Source: Sporichthya polymorpha DSM 43042
Lineage (GTDB): Bacteria; Actinomycetota; Actinomycetes; Sporichthyales; Sporichthyaceae
Length of the DNA stretch: 64,000 nt
Assembly: GCF_000384115.1 (NCBI RefSeq)
Contig: NZ_KB913029.1
Span: 530,907 to 594,906 of the forward strand
Direction: 5' to 3'
The notes under the pieces are model-generated. The model searched no databases. It saw only the letters and a list, made by a program, of their open reading frames with translations, and had not been told where the DNA came from. A program made the position numbers and the translations under genes. Positions 27,504-36,735 of the stretch are shown piece after piece. Numbering within the stretch: position 1 is the first letter of the stretch; the number at the start of each line of letters is the position of its first letter.

Positions 27504-29551
27504 ACCTGGGGAAGCAGATCCGGGCCGGGGGACCGCGTGTCGTCGGCGCGATCGGGGCCGTGGTGTTCGCCCTGCTGGCGACGCTGTCGGCCGGGTTGTA
27601 CTCGCTGACGGAGTCTCAGGCCGTGGCGCTGGAGGAGTGGATCCCGTCCTCGGCGGTCGCGCCCGACGCCCCGCGGCGCTCGAGCGTGCTCGCCACCGAC
27701 GGGTCGGTGATTGCGACGTTCGGCGTGCAGGACCGCGTCGACGTCGACCTCGCCGACGTCGCGCCGGTGCTGCAGGACGCGGTGCTCGCGATCGAGGACA
27801 ACCGCTTCTACGACCACGGCGCCATCGACCCCGTCGGCATGGTGCGTGCCCTGACGGCGAACATCGCGGCGGGTGGCGTCAAGGAGGGCGGCTCGACGCT
27901 GACGCAGCAGTACGTCAAGCAGGCGCAGGTCGCGGCCGCCGAGAACGACGACGACGTCAGCCGCGCGACCGAGACGACGATCTCCCGCAAGGTCCGGGAG
28001 ATGGGCGCGGCCCTGGCGGTCGAGAGCCGCCTCGACAAGGACGAGATCCTCGAGCGGTACCTGAACCTCGTGTACTTCGGCAACGGGGCGTACGGCGTCC
28101 AGGTCGCCAGCCAACGCTACTTCAGCAAGCCTGCGAAGGACCTGACGCTGCCTCAGGCAGCGCTGCTCGCCGGCATCGTGCGCTCCCCCACCGCGTACGA
28201 CCCGATCAAGAACCCGGAGAACGCGACCCAGCGCCGCAACGTCGTCCTGACCCGCATGGCCGAGGTCGGCCGGATCAGCCGCGAGGAGGCCGAGGCCGCC
28301 AAGTCCGAGTCGCTCGACCTGAAACCGACGCCGCTGCGCCTCGGCTGCGCCGACGCGGTGCACCCGTGGTTCTGCGGCTACGTCGTGGCGGAGGTCCGCG
28401 CGATGGAGAGCCTGGGCGACTCCCCCGGCGAACGCATGGAGCGCTTGTACGAGGGCGGTCTGACGATCCGGTCGACGCTCGACCCCAAGGTGCAGGCGGC
28501 GGCGCAGGCGTCGGTCGACGACCACATTCAGCGCGGCCACGACATCGCCAGCGCGATCGTGATGACCGAGCCGGGCACGGGCGCGGTGCGGGCCATCGCG
28601 ATGAACCGGGACTGGGGCGAGGACACCGACGCCGGCGAGACGACCGTGAATTACGCCCTCGACCGCAACCAGGGCGGCAGCGCGGGCTTCCAGGCCGGCT
28701 CGGCGTTCAAGCCCTTCGTCGCGGCCGCCGCGTTGAAGAAGGGCATCGAGCCTTCGAAGCGGTTCAGCGCGCCGTCGTCGGTGACCGTGGACGGCTTCAC
28801 CAACTGCGCGACCGGCCGCACGTACCCGCCCTACGGCGTCGGCAACTACGAGAAGCGCGGCTTCGGCTCGCTCGACCTCGCCCAGGCGACCGCGATGTCG
28901 GTGAACACGTACTACGTCCAGCTCGCCGAGGAGGTCGGCACCTGCGCGCCGCCGGAGCTCGCCGAGAAGATGGGCGTCAAGCGCGCGGACGGCGAGGACC
29001 TCTCGCGGGTGCCGTCGTTCGTGCTCGGCGTCGACGAGGTGTCGCCGCTGCGGCTGGCCGAGGCGTACGCAACGTTCGCGGCGGACGGAAAGCACTGCGC
29101 CTCCCGCGCCATCGTCGGGATCACCGAGCCCGACGGGGGTGAGCTCGAGGTTCCCGGCCGCGACTGCGAGCAGGTGCTTCCGAAGGAGGTCGCCCGCGGG
29201 GTGACCGAGCTCCTCGAGAGCGTGATCGACGGTGACATCGACGACCGCACCGGGGCGAAGATGTCCCTCGGCCGCCGGCCCGCAGCCGGCAAGACCGGGA
29301 CGACCAACGACGCGACCGCGGTCTGGTTCGCGGGCTTCACCTCCCAGCTCGCCGCCGCGGTGTGGGCCGGCTACCCCGACGGGTCCCGCCCGCTGAAGAA
29401 CGTCCGCGTCGACGGGCAGCGGTACGAGACCCTCTTCGGCGGCGCCCTTCCCGGCCCGATCTGGCGCGACGCCATGCTGGCCGCGTTGAAGGGCGAGCCG
29501 ATCAAACGGCTCGCGACCCCGGTGACGGCGTTCGGCCGCGGCGAGGACTGA
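27500..29551 (+). CDS. Class A penicillin-binding protein
   Basis: The 683-residue bifunctional enzyme has an N-terminal TM helix (about residues 15-35) and a GT51 glycosyltransferase domain with catalytic Glu99 in AIEDNRFYDHG, plus GGSTLTQQYVKQ. The transpeptidase domain shows SxxK as SAFK near residue 401, SVN in MSVNTYYV and KTG near residue 597 (AGKTGTTND). It polymerises and cross-links peptidoglycan. Its GTG overlaps the membrane-protein stop by GTGA. The order kinase, membrane protein, PBP suggests phosphorylation-linked control. No PASTA domain is present. Confidence 0.92.
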   Translation: MNLGKQIRAGGPRVVGAIGAVVFALLATLSAGLYSLTESQAVALEEWIPSSAVAPDAPRRSSVLATDGSVIATFGVQDRVDVDLADVAPVLQDAVLAIEDNRFYDHGAIDPVGMVRALTANIAAGGVKEGGSTLTQQYVKQAQVAAAENDDDVSRATETTISRKVREMGAALAVESRLDKDEILERYLNLVYFGNGAYGVQVASQRYFSKPAKDLTLPQAALLAGIVRSPTAYDPIKNPENATQRRNVVLTRMAEVGRISREEAEAAKSESLDLKPTPLRLGCADAVHPWFCGYVVAEVRAMESLGDSPGERMERLYEGGLTIRSTLDPKVQAAAQASVDDHIQRGHDIASAIVMTEPGTGAVRAIAMNRDWGEDTDAGETTVNYALDRNQGGSAGFQAGSAFKPFVAAAALKKGIEPSKRFSAPSSVTVDGFTNCATGRTYPPYGVGNYEKRGFGSLDLAQATAMSVNTYYVQLAEEVGTCAPPELAEKMGVKRADGEDLSRVPSFVLGVDEVSPLRLAEAYATFAADGKHCASRAIVGITEPDGGELEVPGRDCEQVLPKEVARGVTELLESVIDGDIDDRTGAKMSLGRRPAAGKTGTTNDATAVWFAGFTSQLAAAVWAGYPDGSRPLKNVRVDGQRYETLFGGALPGPIWRDAMLAALKGEPIKRLATPVTAFGRGED

Positions 29552-29558
29552 CGCCCCG

Positions 29559-30521
29559 TCAGGCCCCGATCGTCGCGTCCTCGGCGGGATCGGGGACGGC
29601 GGCGAGCGTGGCGCCCGGACCGGGCATGCCGCGGCCGGTGCGGAGCAGCGTGCGCCACTGGGCGGAGCTGTAGTCGGCGGGCTCGGTGGTGTCGAGGAAG
29701 TCGCGGAGGACGGCGAGGAAACGCTCCGGGTCGGTGTGGTGCGGGAAGTGACCGGCGTCGGCGAAGATCTCGAGCCGGCTGCCCGGCATCGCCTCGTGGA
29801 CGAGGTGGGCCTGGTCGACGGGGATGATCGCGTCGCGGGCGCCCCAGATGAGCAGCGTCGGCATGCCCTCGGCGAGGTAGCAGCGGTCGAGCATCGTGAT
29901 GACCTGCCCGCGCCGGTCTACGGCCGCGCGCAACGTCCGCAGGAACGCGCTGCGCGCCGGTGAGTCGGGCAGGGCGTCGAACAGGCGCATCAGGTCACCG
30001 GCGTCGCGGCCGAGGTCGGTGTCGAGCCACCGCAGCACCCGAAGGCCGACCGATCCGGCCGTCCGCACCCCCGGCAGGCGCAGCAGCGGCAGGAGCGTCT
30101 CGACGCCGGGCGTCGCGACCAGGTGGAACAGCGGGTGCGTCTTGGGTCCGACGCCGCCGGTGCACACGAGCACGAGGCGTTCGCAGCGCTCCGGGAACTG
30201 GTAGGCGAACTGCATGGCCACGCCGCCGCCGAGCGAGTGCCCGCAGACGGTGACGCGGTCGAAGCCCAGGACGCTGATCAGGTCGCGCATCCCGCAGGCG
30301 AAGGCGGCGATCGAGTAGTCGGCCCGGGGCCGGTCGGAGCGTCCGTGCCCGAGTAGGTCGGGGGCGATCACGGTGTAGTGCTCGGCGAGGGAGTCGATCA
30401 CCGGATCCCAGGTGTCGGAGCTGTCGCCGATGCCGTGGAGAAGCAGCAGGGGCGGGCCGCTCCCGGCGGTGCGGAACGCGCGGCGGTACCCGTGGACGGT
30501 GACGTACGAGATCGGGGGCAC
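29559..30521 (-). CDS. Alpha/beta-hydrolase
   Basis: The 320-residue protein has the oxyanion-hole motif LLLHGIGDSSDTW, nucleophile elbow VCGHSLGGG (Ser near residue 96), an acid in LIWGARDAIIP and a histidine in DAGHFPHH, the complete catalytic set of α/β hydrolases. The lid-like insertion between VCTGG and the acid is similar to haloperoxidase- or epoxide-hydrolase-type enzymes. No signal sequence is present. It is convergent with the PBP gene (7 bp gap). A near-palindrome lies upstream at 30566-30581 (GTTAACTCGAGGTAAC). Substrate unknown. Confidence 0.85.
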   Translation of the reverse strand: MPPISYVTVHGYRRAFRTAGSGPPLLLLHGIGDSSDTWDPVIDSLAEHYTVIAPDLLGHGRSDRPRADYSIAAFACGMRDLISVLGFDRVTVCGHSLGGGVAMQFAYQFPERCERLVLVCTGGVGPKTHPLFHLVATPGVETLLPLLRLPGVRTAGSVGLRVLRWLDTDLGRDAGDLMRLFDALPDSPARSAFLRTLRAAVDRRGQVITMLDRCYLAEGMPTLLIWGARDAIIPVDQAHLVHEAMPGSRLEIFADAGHFPHHTDPERFLAVLRDFLDTTEPADYSSAQWRTLLRTGRGMPGPGATLAAVPDPAEDATIGA

Positions 30522-30610
30522 GGCCGGAGCGTGCCAGCGCGCTTTTCCCGCACCGGGACCACGGCGTTAACTCGAGGTAACCGCCCCCTGGGTGTGTCTC
30601 GGGTGTCGGC

Positions 30611-31681
30611 TCAGGTGCTGCGCAGCGGAGTGCAGTTCAGCGAGTCGACGGGGACCTTCAGCACCGAGCTGACGAGCTGTGCGGCCATGCGCTCCCACCG
30701 GGCGTACGCGTTCGGGAACGCGGAGACCTGGACGTCCTGGGCGGCCACCGTCAGCGGCAGCCGGTGCCAGCCACGGACCTCCGTCAGCTCGGTGTAGAAC
30801 TTCCGCGCCGAGTAGTTCGGGTCCGTCACCTGGGAGTAGCTGCCCCAGCCCGCCGACGGGCGCTGCTGGAACAGACCGGCGGAGTCGAGGTGCCCGCCGC
30901 GGAGGTTCTTCAGGTACGACTCCTGCAGCGCGGTCGCGATCGCGATCACGGCGGCGCGCGGGGGCAGGCCCATCCGCTGCGCGACGTCGATGATGATCCG
31001 CGCGTTGCGCTGCTGCTCGGCGTTCAGCGTCTCGTTCTTCTGCGCGTACAGGTTGTAGCCGCAGGCGCGCTGCAAAGCCGCGAGCCGCTGCGCGGCCGCG
31101 ACGGCCAGGCGCTGGTCCCGCAGGGCCTTCGCGCGGACCCGGGCCTGGTTCGCGGCCTTGCCGCCGAGGACGGCCCGCATCTGGTCGCGGGTCGCCCGCT
31201 CGGAGACGACGACCCGCTGGACGTCGGGGGCCGCGCCGGCGCCGGCCACGGACTCCAGGGCCACGCCGCCCGTGCTGCCGCCGACCCCGCCGAGGGTGAC
31301 GCCGCCGACGGCGGTCACCGCCACCGCCGCTCCCGCCGCTGCGGGCACCGCGATCGGCATCCGGCGCTTCGGGGCCCGCCGGTGGCCCCGGGGCCGGGGC
31401 GCGGGCTCGGTATGGATCGCGGGGCGGGTCTCGGGGTGGGCCTCGGCGCGCACCACGTCGACCGGCACGACGGCCGGCGGCTCCGGGATGCTCGGGGCGC
31501 GGTGCTTGCCGCCGGCGGGGACGGGTTGGGACGACGGAGCGTCAGCGGACGGGCGCGGAGCGCGGCGACGGCCGGTCGCGCCCGGGAAACTTTTGCCCGG
31601 CGACTCCACGGCCCCCGTCGGGGCAGCATCCGGGGCGCACGCTGGTTCGGTACCGCCGAGAGGGCGGGCGTGACGGCCCAT
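30611..31681 (-). CDS. Secreted lytic-transglycosylase-like protein, paralogue 2
   Basis: The 356-residue protein has a long basic Pro/Ala-rich cytoplasmic N-terminus, one hydrophobic anchor (PIAVPAAAGAAVAVTAVGGV) and a coiled linker (RVRAKALRDQRLAVAAAQRL). Its C-terminal domain parallels paralogue 1: ACGYNLY, NARIIIDVAQRMGLPPRAAV, LQESYLKNL, SAGLFQQRPSAGWGS. It is probably membrane-anchored with the enzyme domain outside. The ATG at 31681 has only a weak purine-rich upstream stretch. The two paralogues bracket the kinase-PBP operon, suggesting an old local duplication. Confidence 0.72.
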   Translation of the reverse strand: MGRHARPLGGTEPACAPDAAPTGAVESPGKSFPGATGRRRAPRPSADAPSSQPVPAGGKHRAPSIPEPPAVVPVDVVRAEAHPETRPAIHTEPAPRPRGHRRAPKRRMPIAVPAAAGAAVAVTAVGGVTLGGVGGSTGGVALESVAGAGAAPDVQRVVVSERATRDQMRAVLGGKAANQARVRAKALRDQRLAVAAAQRLAALQRACGYNLYAQKNETLNAEQQRNARIIIDVAQRMGLPPRAAVIAIATALQESYLKNLRGGHLDSAGLFQQRPSAGWGSYSQVTDPNYSARKFYTELTEVRGWHRLPLTVAAQDVQVSAFPNAYARWERMAAQLVSSVLKVPVDSLNCTPLRST

Positions 31682-31780
31682 ACTTTTTTCTACGGGCGAC
31701 AGCGGCCTACCCCTCCCATCGGCAGGGCCAGGTTGGGAAAGGCCTTGGTAAGGCCGTCCCGACGAGTCCCGACATGTACC

Positions 31781-31828
31781 GGCGTCGACACCGTCGTCGA
31801 CGTCGGCGTCGACACCGTCGTCGACGAC
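31781..31828. repeat. Two-copy 24-bp tandem repeat upstream of paralogue 2
   Basis: The unit GGCGTCGACACCGTCGTCGA plus CGTC is followed at once by a second copy ending CGAC. Each unit is itself rich in GTCGAC palindromes. It lies in the leader region between the transglycosylase-like gene and pth. Confidence 0.8.
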
Positions 31829-31871
31829 ACAACGCCCGGGCTCGTACCCCACCTCGCGGGGGTCCGAAACG

Positions 31872-32453
31872 TCACGAATTGAACGTATTTTGCGTTCGCT
31901 CGAGACCCTCGCGGACGAGCATCTCGACCGCGTCGGCGCAGCGGTCGATCTCGAGGTCGAGATCCTTGCGCTCGGCGGCGGAGAAGTCGCGCAGGACGTA
32001 GGCCGCGGGGTCCATGCGCCCCGGCGGCCGGTCGATGCCGAACCGGATCCGGTGGTAGTCGCCCGTCCCGAGGGACCGACGCAGCGACTTCAGCCCGTTG
32101 TGGCCGTTGTCGCCGCCCCCGAACTTGGCCCGGAGGGCGGCGAACGGCAGGTCGAGCTCGTCGTGGATCACGACCAGCCGCTCGGCCGGGACGTCGTAGT
32201 ACTTGCACAGCCCGGAGACCGGGCCACCCGACTCGTTCATGTACGAGCGCGGCCGGGCGAGCACGACGGGCGGCCCGCCCGGGCCGCCCAGCCGGATCTC
32301 CGCGACGTCCGCGCGCGCCTTGTGGACCTTGAACGACGAGCGGGCCCGCTCGGCCAGGGTCTCGACGACGAGGAAGCCGATGTTGTGCCGGTTCGCGACG
32401 TACTCCGGCCCGGGGTTCCCCAGGCCGACGACGAGCCAGCGGTCCTCGGACAT
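31872..32453 (-). CDS. pth: Peptidyl-tRNA hydrolase
   Basis: The 193-residue Pth1 enzyme recycles peptidyl-tRNA by cleaving the ester bond. It has GLGNPGPEYVANRHNIGF with the catalytic histidine, PRSYMNESGGPV, VIHDELDLPFA with the conserved Asp, and GGDNGHNGLKSL. Length is standard. It lies 45 bp downstream of rplY on the same strand; the order glmU-prs-rplY-pth is conserved in actinobacteria. Confidence 0.95.
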   Translation of the reverse strand: MSEDRWLVVGLGNPGPEYVANRHNIGFLVVETLAERARSSFKVHKARADVAEIRLGGPGGPPVVLARPRSYMNESGGPVSGLCKYYDVPAERLVVIHDELDLPFAALRAKFGGGDNGHNGLKSLRRSLGTGDYHRIRFGIDRPPGRMDPAAYVLRDFSAAERKDLDLEIDRCADAVEMLVREGLERTQNTFNS

Positions 32454-32498
32454 GGGAACCCTCTGGTGCAGCGTTCGGGCGCGGGAGTGCGCGTCGAA

Positions 32499-33140
32499 CT
32501 ACTCGGCGGCCTCGGCGGGAGCGTCGCCCTCGGCCTCGGCGGCCGCCTCGGCCGCGGGAGCCTCGCCCTCGGCGGCCTCGCCCTCGGCGTCCGGCTCCGC
32601 GGTGACCGGCACGGGGATGATGTTGACCGCGAGGTGCTCGGGGTCGGTGACGAGCTCGACGCCGGTCGGCAGGTCGATCTCCTTCGCGAGGACCTGGGAG
32701 CCGATCGGGCGACCGGTGATGTCGACCTCGAACGCCGACGGGATGTGGGTGGCCTCGGCCATCACCTCGAGGGTGTTGAGCTCCTGGGCGACCATGGCGT
32801 CCGGCACCGGCTCGCCGGTGACGTTCAGGGCGACCTCGACCTTGACCTTCTCGCCGCGCTTCACGATGAGCAGGTCGACGTGCTCCAGCACGCCCCTGAT
32901 CGGGTCCCGCTGGACGTCCTTCGGGATCGCGAGCTCGTTCTTGCCGTCCAGGTCGATGGAGAGCAGGACGTTCGCCGTCTTGAGGGCGAGCATCAGGTCG
33001 TGGCCCGGCAGGGTGATGTGCTTCGGGTCCTGACCGTGCCCGTAGAGGACGCCCGGGACCTTGTGGTCGCGGCGGATCCGCCGGGCGGCGCCCTTGCCGA
33101 ACTCGCTGCGCGACTCGGCGCTGATCTTGACCTCGGCCAC
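32499..33140 (-). CDS. rplY: 50S ribosomal protein L25/general stress protein Ctc
   Basis: The 213-residue protein is of the long TL5/Ctc type. The N-terminal 5S rRNA-binding domain (EFGKGAARRIRRDHKVPGVLYG, about residues 11-95) is followed by the CTC β-domain with HIPSAFEVDITGRPIGSQVLAKEIDLP. The last 35 residues or so are an Ala/Glu-rich acidic tail (EGEAAEGEAPAAEAAAEAEG), common in high-GC homologues. It is transcribed with pth and downstream of prs. Confidence 0.95.
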   Translation of the reverse strand: MAEVKISAESRSEFGKGAARRIRRDHKVPGVLYGHGQDPKHITLPGHDLMLALKTANVLLSIDLDGKNELAIPKDVQRDPIRGVLEHVDLLIVKRGEKVKVEVALNVTGEPVPDAMVAQELNTLEVMAEATHIPSAFEVDITGRPIGSQVLAKEIDLPTGVELVTDPEHLAVNIIPVPVTAEPDAEGEAAEGEAPAAEAAAEAEGDAPAEAAE

Positions 33141-33358
33141 GGTGGAACTCCTCTTTCACAAACGAACGTGGAACGTGTTTCTCACGTACGGGGGCGGTGG
33201 GTCGATGCTCGACGTGGGCGCGGCAAGCGCTGGCCCACGGAGGACCGGACTCGCCGTCGATCACGGAGGCCCTACCCCGAATCCGGGGCGGTCTCCCTCG
33301 CCGGGCAACCCCGGAAGCCTACCGGACGCCCGGCCACACCCTTACCCCGCGTGGGGCG

Positions 33359-34336
33359 TCAGCCCTGGCCCTCGAAGAGGCTGGTGACGGAGCCGTCGTC
33401 GAAGACCTCGCGGATCGCGCGGGCGATCAGCGGAGCGATCGAGAGCACCGTGAGCTTGTCGAACCGGCGCTCCTCCTCGATGGGGAGCGTGTTGGTGACG
33501 ACGACCTCGGAGATCCGGGAGTTCTTCAGCCGGTCCACGGCGGGGCCCGAGAGGATCGCGTGGGTCGCGGCGACGATGACGTCGGCGGCGCCGTTCTCGA
33601 ACAGGGCGTCGGCGGCCTGGGTGATGGTGCCGGCGGTGTCGATCATGTCGTCGACGAGGACGCAGGTGCGGCCCTCGACCTCACCGACGACCTCGTGGAC
33701 CTTGACCTGGTTGGGCACGTTCGGGTCGCGGCGCTTGTGGACGATCGCGAGCGGGGCGCCGAGGCGGTCGGTCCACATGTCGGCGACGCGGACGCGGCCG
33801 GCGTCCGGGGAGACGACCGTGAGGCGGTTGCGGTCGACGCGGTTGCCGACGTAACGGGTCAGCAGCGGCAGCGCGAACAGGTGGTCGACGGGGCCGTCGA
33901 AGAAGCCCTGGATCTGCGCGGTGTGCAGGTCGACGGAGATGAGGCGGTCGGCGCCGGCGGTGCGGAACAGGTCCGCGATCAGGCGCGCCGAGATCGGCTC
34001 ACGGCCGCGGTGCTTCTTGTCCTGGCGGGAGTAGCCGTAGAACGGCATCACGACGGTGATGCGCTTGGCCGAGGCGCGCTTGAGCGCGTCGACCATGATC
34101 AGCTGCTCCATGATCGCCTGGTTGATCGGCGTCGCGTGGCTCTGGATCACGAAGGTGTCCGCGCCGCGGACCGACTCCTGGAACCGCACGTAGATCTCGC
34201 CGTTGGCGAAGTCGAGCGCGGTCGTGGGGGTCGGCTCGATACCGAGCTCCGAGGCGATCTCCTCGGTCAATTCGGGGTAGGCGCGGCCCCCCATGACGAG
34301 CAGCTTCCGCTCGCCGGTGGTCGTGATACCCGTCAT
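33359..34336 (-). CDS. prs: Ribose-phosphate pyrophosphokinase
   Basis: The 325-residue class I PRPP synthase makes PRPP from ribose 5-phosphate and ATP. It has FANGEIYVRFQESVRG, the ATP-loop region YGYSRQDKKHRGREPI, the signature DLHTAQIQGFFDGPVDHL and the PRPP loop VLVDDMIDTAGT. It is 94 bp downstream of glmU and 218 bp upstream of rplY. PRPP feeds nucleotide, His, Trp and decaprenyl-phosphoribose synthesis. Confidence 0.96.
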   Translation of the reverse strand: MTGITTTGERKLLVMGGRAYPELTEEIASELGIEPTPTTALDFANGEIYVRFQESVRGADTFVIQSHATPINQAIMEQLIMVDALKRASAKRITVVMPFYGYSRQDKKHRGREPISARLIADLFRTAGADRLISVDLHTAQIQGFFDGPVDHLFALPLLTRYVGNRVDRNRLTVVSPDAGRVRVADMWTDRLGAPLAIVHKRRDPNVPNQVKVHEVVGEVEGRTCVLVDDMIDTAGTITQAADALFENGAADVIVAATHAILSGPAVDRLKNSRISEVVVTNTLPIEEERRFDKLTVLSIAPLIARAIREVFDDGSVTSLFEGQG

Positions 34337-34430
34337 GGGTCTGCTCCTCCGGGGCCCTGGCGTCGGATGCGGTGGGGACGCTAGGCAGCAGTGTCCTTCA
34401 TGCCCGGTTCATCGCGCGAATCGGGGGAGT

Positions 34431-35876
34431 TCAGGACCCGTTCGTCCGATCGGGGCCCGCCTCCCGCGCCGCCGCGGCCGCCTTCGCCGACTTCGAGTCC
34501 GGGCGCTTGCGCTCGACCCAGCCCTCGACGTTGCGCTGCTTGCCGCGGGCAACGGCCATCGCCCCGGGCGGGACGTCGGAGGTGATCACCGACCCCGCCG
34601 CCACGTACGCCCCGTCGTGCACCGTGACCGGCGCGACGAGCATCGTGTCGCAGCCCACGAAGGCGTGGTCGCCGACTCTCGTGCGGTTCTTGGTCTGCCC
34701 GTCGTAGTTCACGAAGATCGTCGCCGCGCCGATGTTGGTGCCGTCGCCGATGTCGCCGTCGCCGACGTAGGACAGGTGCGGGACCTTCGAGCCCATGCCG
34801 AGGTTGGAGTTCTTGACCTCGCAGAACGCGCCGACCTTGCTCTTCGCCGCGAGTTTCGTGCCCGGCCGCAGGAACGTGAACGGGCCGGTCGAGACGCCGG
34901 GGCCGATCTCGACGTCGGTCGCGTGGGTGGCGAGCACCGTCGCGTCCTCCCCCACCTCGACGTCGGTCAGCGTCGTGTTCGGCCCGACGACCGCGCCGGT
35001 GGCGATCCGGGTCCGGCCGTGCAGCTGGGTGTTCGGGGCGATCGTGACGTCCGGGGCGAGGGTGACCTCGACGTCGATCCACGTCGTCGCGGGGTCGACG
35101 ATCGTGACGCCGGCGCGCATCCACTGCTCGCAGACCCGGTCGTTGAGCAGGCGGCGCAGGTGCGCGAGCTGGACGCGGTCGTTGATGCCGTGGATCTCGT
35201 TGAAGTCCTGCGCCGGCAGGGCGCCGACGCGGTGGCCGTCGGTGCGCAGGATCTCGAGGGTGTCGGTGAGGTACTCCTCGCCCTGGCTGTTGTCGGTGCG
35301 CAGCCGGCCGAGGGCGTCGCGCAGCAGGGCGCCGTCGAAGGCGTAGATGCCGGAGTTGATCTCGGCGATCTCGCGCTGGACCTCGGTGGCGTCCCGGTGC
35401 TCGACGATCGCGGTGACCGCCCCGCTCTCGTCACGGACCATGCGACCGTAGCCCGTCGGGTCCGGGACGATCGCGGTCAGCACGGTGGCGGCGTTGCCCT
35501 CGGCGGCGTGGTGGTCGAGCAGCGCCTGCAGGGTCTCGGTGCGCAGCAGCGGCACGTCGCCGCAGACGACGAGGACGGTGCCGGTGACGTCCGGGGCGCC
35601 GCCCTCGAGCGCGATGCGGACCGCGTGACCCGTGCCGTTGCGGGGCTCCTGGACGACCGGCACGGCGTCGGCGTCGATCTCACCGAGGTGCGCGGTGACG
35701 AGTTCCCGGCCGGAGCCGACGACGACGATCACGCGCTCGGGGTCGGTGCCCCGGGCGGCGGCCAGGGCGTGCCCGACGAGCGACCGCCCCCCGAGGGTGT
35801 GCATCACCTTCGGGGTCGACGACTTCATCCGGGTGCCTTCGCCGGCGGCGAGCACGATCACGGCGGCGGGCTTCAC
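34431..35876 (-). CDS. glmU: Bifunctional GlmU (UDP-GlcNAc pyrophosphorylase/GlcN-1-P acetyltransferase)
   Basis: The 481-residue enzyme makes UDP-GlcNAc for peptidoglycan. The N-terminal uridyltransferase domain starts VIVLAAGEGTRMKSSTPK and includes EPRNGTGHAV. The C-terminal left-handed β-helix acetyltransferase contains RPGTKLAAKSKVGAFCEVKNS and TNIGAATIFVNYDG. The tail is charged and Ala-rich. GTG at 35876 has GGAGGACC upstream and matches the family start; the frame is open further upstream through the tRNA-Gln gene, which cannot be coding. Confidence 0.95.
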   Translation of the reverse strand: MKPAAVIVLAAGEGTRMKSSTPKVMHTLGGRSLVGHALAAARGTDPERVIVVVGSGRELVTAHLGEIDADAVPVVQEPRNGTGHAVRIALEGGAPDVTGTVLVVCGDVPLLRTETLQALLDHHAAEGNAATVLTAIVPDPTGYGRMVRDESGAVTAIVEHRDATEVQREIAEINSGIYAFDGALLRDALGRLRTDNSQGEEYLTDTLEILRTDGHRVGALPAQDFNEIHGINDRVQLAHLRRLLNDRVCEQWMRAGVTIVDPATTWIDVEVTLAPDVTIAPNTQLHGRTRIATGAVVGPNTTLTDVEVGEDATVLATHATDVEIGPGVSTGPFTFLRPGTKLAAKSKVGAFCEVKNSNLGMGSKVPHLSYVGDGDIGDGTNIGAATIFVNYDGQTKNRTRVGDHAFVGCDTMLVAPVTVHDGAYVAAGSVITSDVPPGAMAVARGKQRNVEGWVERKRPDSKSAKAAAAAREAGPDRTNGS

Positions 35877-35903
35877 GGGGTCCTCCAGCGTCCGGTCAAC
35901 TTG

Positions 35904-35974
35904 CTCCCGGGGGAGGATTCGAACCCCCATAAAGCGGACCAAAACCGCTTGTCCTGCCCTTAGACGACCCGGGA
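35904..35974 (-). tRNA. tRNA-Gln (anticodon TTG)
   Basis: The minus strand gives acceptor stem TCCCGGG/CCCGGGA, a D-arm in GTCGTCTAAGGGCAGGAC, anticodon stem GCGG/CCGC with loop TTTTGGT (anticodon TTG), and T-arm GGGGG-TTCGAAT-CCTCC. The discriminator is G and CCA is not encoded. It lies just upstream of glmU on the same strand, a position conserved in many actinobacteria. Confidence 0.95.
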
Positions 35975-35989
35975 TCGGCAGAGGTGAGG

Positions 35990-36694
35990 CTACTTGCTCG
36001 CGCGGAAGTCCGCGTTCTTCCCGGACCCGCGGACGGGCTTGGTGCCGTCGGGGGCGACCGTTTTCAGGGCGGGCTTGGCCTCGAGGTGGGCCAGGCCGTT
36101 CCAGGCGAGGTTGACGAGGTGAGCCGCCACGTCGGCCCGCTTCGGCTTGCGGACGTCGAGCCACCACTGCCCCGTCAGCGCGACCATGCCGACCAGCATC
36201 TGCGCGTACATCGGGGCGAGCTTCGGATCGAAGCCGCGGGCCTTGAACTGCGCGACCATGATGTGCTCGACCTGGCTGGCGACGTCGGAGATCAGGCTCG
36301 CGAAGCCGCCGGTGGACTGCGCGACCGGTGAGTCGCGGACGAGGATCCGGAACCCGTCGGTGTTGGTCTCGATGTACTCCAGCAGCGCGAGCGCGGCCTG
36401 CTCGGCGAGCTGCCGCGGGTTGCGGCTGGTCAGCGCGTTCGTCATGCGCTCGAGGAGGAGCTCGATCTCGCGGTCGACGACGACCGCGTAGAGGCCTTCC
36501 TTGCCACCGAAGTGCTCGTAGACGACCGGCTTGGAGACGCCGGCCTTCGCCGCGATCTCCTCGACCGAGGTGCCCTCGAACCCCTTCTCGGCGAACAGGC
36601 GACGGCCGACGTCGACGAGCTGGAGGCGGCGCTCCTTGCCCGACATCCGGGCACGGGTCGCCGCGCGCCCGTTCGAGTCGGAAGGTTCGGCCAT
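35990..36694 (-). CDS. TetR-family transcriptional regulator
   Basis: The 234-residue protein has a TetR helix-turn-helix (RRLFAEKGFEGTSVEEIAAKAGVSKPVVYEHFGGKEGLYAVVVDRE) and a helical ligand-binding domain with QWWLDVRKPKRADVAAHLVNLAWNGL. The tail is basic. It resembles actinobacterial regulators of lipid metabolism (FasR/FadR-like), and the gene upstream on the same strand is a fatty-acid desaturase. Control of that gene is an inference from proximity. ATG at 36694 starts the conserved part. Confidence 0.85.
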   Translation of the reverse strand: MAEPSDSNGRAATRARMSGKERRLQLVDVGRRLFAEKGFEGTSVEEIAAKAGVSKPVVYEHFGGKEGLYAVVVDREIELLLERMTNALTSRNPRQLAEQAALALLEYIETNTDGFRILVRDSPVAQSTGGFASLISDVASQVEHIMVAQFKARGFDPKLAPMYAQMLVGMVALTGQWWLDVRKPKRADVAAHLVNLAWNGLAHLEAKPALKTVAPDGTKPVRGSGKNADFRASK

Positions 36695-36735
36695 GGGACC
36701 AGTCTGCCTAATTTCGGCCGACGAGCGTGCTCGAC

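Noticed and set aside
33141-33358. Gene in the 218-bp rplY/prs gap
   Set aside because: No frame with coding character; only a weak CCCC-GCGT-GGGG hairpin near the prs end is visible.
35877-36167. N-terminal extension of glmU through the tRNA-Gln gene
   Set aside because: A tRNA gene occupies the segment, and a good GTG with a ribosome site lies at 35876.
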